Positions 6,777-7,135 of a DNA stretch of 7,135 bases are shown in pieces (position 1 is the first letter of the stretch; each line of letters starts with the position of its first letter). The translations under genes were made by a program, and so were the position numbers. The DNA is from Myxococcota bacterium (GTDB lineage: Bacteria; Myxococcota_C; UBA6777): assembly GCA_023150835.1 (NCBI GenBank), contig JAKLKB010000201.1:1-7135 (forward strand), in the 5' to 3' direction. Under the pieces are notes generated by a model, which searched no databases, was not told the DNA's origin, and saw nothing but the letters and a program-made list of their open reading frames with translations.

Positions 6777-6805
6777 AAGATATCCTCGATTCAGTGACTT
6801 CGCAA
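6777..6805 (-). promoter_or_regulatory. Possible promoter of the small-protein/nucleotidyltransferase pair
   Basis: On the minus strand TTGCGA (6805-6800) and TATCTT (6782-6777) stand 17 bases apart, each matching four of six consensus bases for a sigma-70-type promoter. Transcription would begin near 6769, about 20 bases before ATG 6750. The spacing and position are right but the boxes are imperfect, so this is weak evidence. Confidence 0.3.
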
Positions 6806-6953
6806 GCTTTTTCTTTTGTACCCTTCTTGCTGAAGGGCGCGATGTTTCAGCAGAAGATCGGTTCGATCTGTTCGGAAAGAACGGTAGCAAGTGAAGTTCG
6901 GAAGGCTCATGTTGTGTTTTGAGGTCTTCTAATACGAGATCCGCCCGTTGTTT
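6806..6953. other. Non-coding stretch upstream of the gene pair
   Basis: I see no credible gene here. The minus-strand reading frame through it is basic, lacks a plausible start with a ribosome site, and overlaps the 65-residue gene out of frame. One small inverted repeat (cccttc / gaaggg at 6821-6837) is present but no T-run follows it on either strand. Together with the hairpin repeat to its right, this explains most of the gene-poor right end of the window. Confidence 0.5.
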
Positions 6954-6999
6954 GCGTAGGGGCAGACCCCTGTGTCTGCCCAATAATCGGGCGTCTACG
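6954..6999. repeat. Palindromic dispersed-repeat element with nested hairpin
   Basis: GGGCAGAC (6960-6967) and GTCTGCCC (6974-6981) form a perfect 8-bp stem around a 6-base loop. CGTAG (6955-6959) and CTACG (6995-6999) can pair outside it, and a second GGGCGTC follows at 6989-6995. The form 'GTAGGGGCAGAC..GTCTGCCC' closely resembles short palindromic elements scattered between genes of many environmental bacteria. It is not a classic terminator because no T-run follows on either strand. Its copy number in this genome is unknown. Confidence 0.6.
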
Positions 7000-7019
7000 T
7001 ACTCTCCTTTGTGTACACA

Positions 7020-7133
7020 TCATTCGGATATCGTATAAGGTACCTCACGGGCGACGTTTTTGATCGAGTGGGTCCGTTCAAACCAACGCCATGAGAGAGG
7101 TATCAAGAGGTAACACTTCTCAGCGAGGGCAAC
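7020..7133 (-). CDS. Possible 3' end of an unidentified gene entering from the right edge
   Basis: One minus-strand frame is open for 37 codons from the right edge to a TGA at 7022-7020, while the other two minus frames stop within 11 codons of the edge. The translation ends IPLSWRWFERTHSIKNV, then AREVPYTISE, which has a protein-like mix of residues and codons (many C-ending, few rare) similar to the main genes. No family is recognised. A 37-codon open frame is not improbable by chance, so this is only a suggestion. Confidence 0.25.
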   Translation of the reverse strand, partial: VALAEKCYLLIPLSWRWFERTHSIKNVAREVPYTISE

Positions 7134-7135
7134 CA

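Noticed and set aside
6821-6837. Small hairpin cccttc-N5-gaaggg as a terminator
   Set aside because: There is no T-run after the stem on either strand; the T-rich DNA lies on the wrong side for the plus strand and reads as A-rich on the minus strand.
6663-6983. Minus-strand open frame of 106 codons, very basic
   Set aside because: It begins inside the palindromic repeat, overlaps the better supported 65-residue gene in another frame, and has no good ribosome site or recognisable domain.

Overview
The window is ordinary bacterial chromosome, about half G+C in the main genes. Nothing in it fixes the phylum. Shine-Dalgarno-led genes, a secreted and membrane-anchored serine hydrolase, degenerate 9-bp 'cacggaaca' repeats and a GGGCAGAC/GTCTGCCC hairpin would fit an environmental Gram-negative lineage (the Myxococcota, Planctomycetota and similar groups carry such dispersed repeats), but that is an inference.

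Positions 1-3552 (minus strand) hold a two-gene xanthine dehydrogenase operon. xdhA (2131-3552) encodes the [2Fe-2S]/FAD subunit. xdhB (2134 down to the left edge) encodes the molybdopterin subunit and is cut about 60-70 residues before its end. The genes overlap by 4 bases (GTGA), and all the cluster ligands and active-site residues I could place are present. In the intact enzyme, hypoxanthine or xanthine is hydroxylated at the Mo centre of XdhB and electrons pass through the XdhA iron-sulphur clusters to FAD and then to NAD+. A plausible promoter lies at 3593-3622.

Positions 3553-3707 form a short divergent intergenic region with a degenerate 9-bp tandem repeat. From 3708 to 5729 (plus strand) lies a 673-residue beta-lactamase-fold serine hydrolase with a signal peptide, the SxxK, YxN and HxG motifs, and four C-terminal membrane helices.

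Positions 5760-6050 hold a wrecked IS982-family insertion sequence. The first 40 or so transposase codons are joined directly to a C-terminal piece through a short shared sequence, with one further frameshift, and the right end is missing.

Positions 6075-6750 (minus strand) carry a visibly more AT-rich pair of overlapping genes: a 65-residue protein that I do not recognise and a 163-residue nucleotidyltransferase-fold protein. They look like one translationally coupled unit, possibly acquired horizontally, and resemble accessory or toxin-antitoxin-type modules. This is the least explained part of the window.

Positions 6751-7135 are mostly non-coding. They contain a possible promoter for that pair, a perfect 8-bp hairpin of the dispersed-repeat type, and perhaps the tail of another minus-strand gene at the right edge. 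I see no RNA genes, CRISPR arrays or complete mobile elements.
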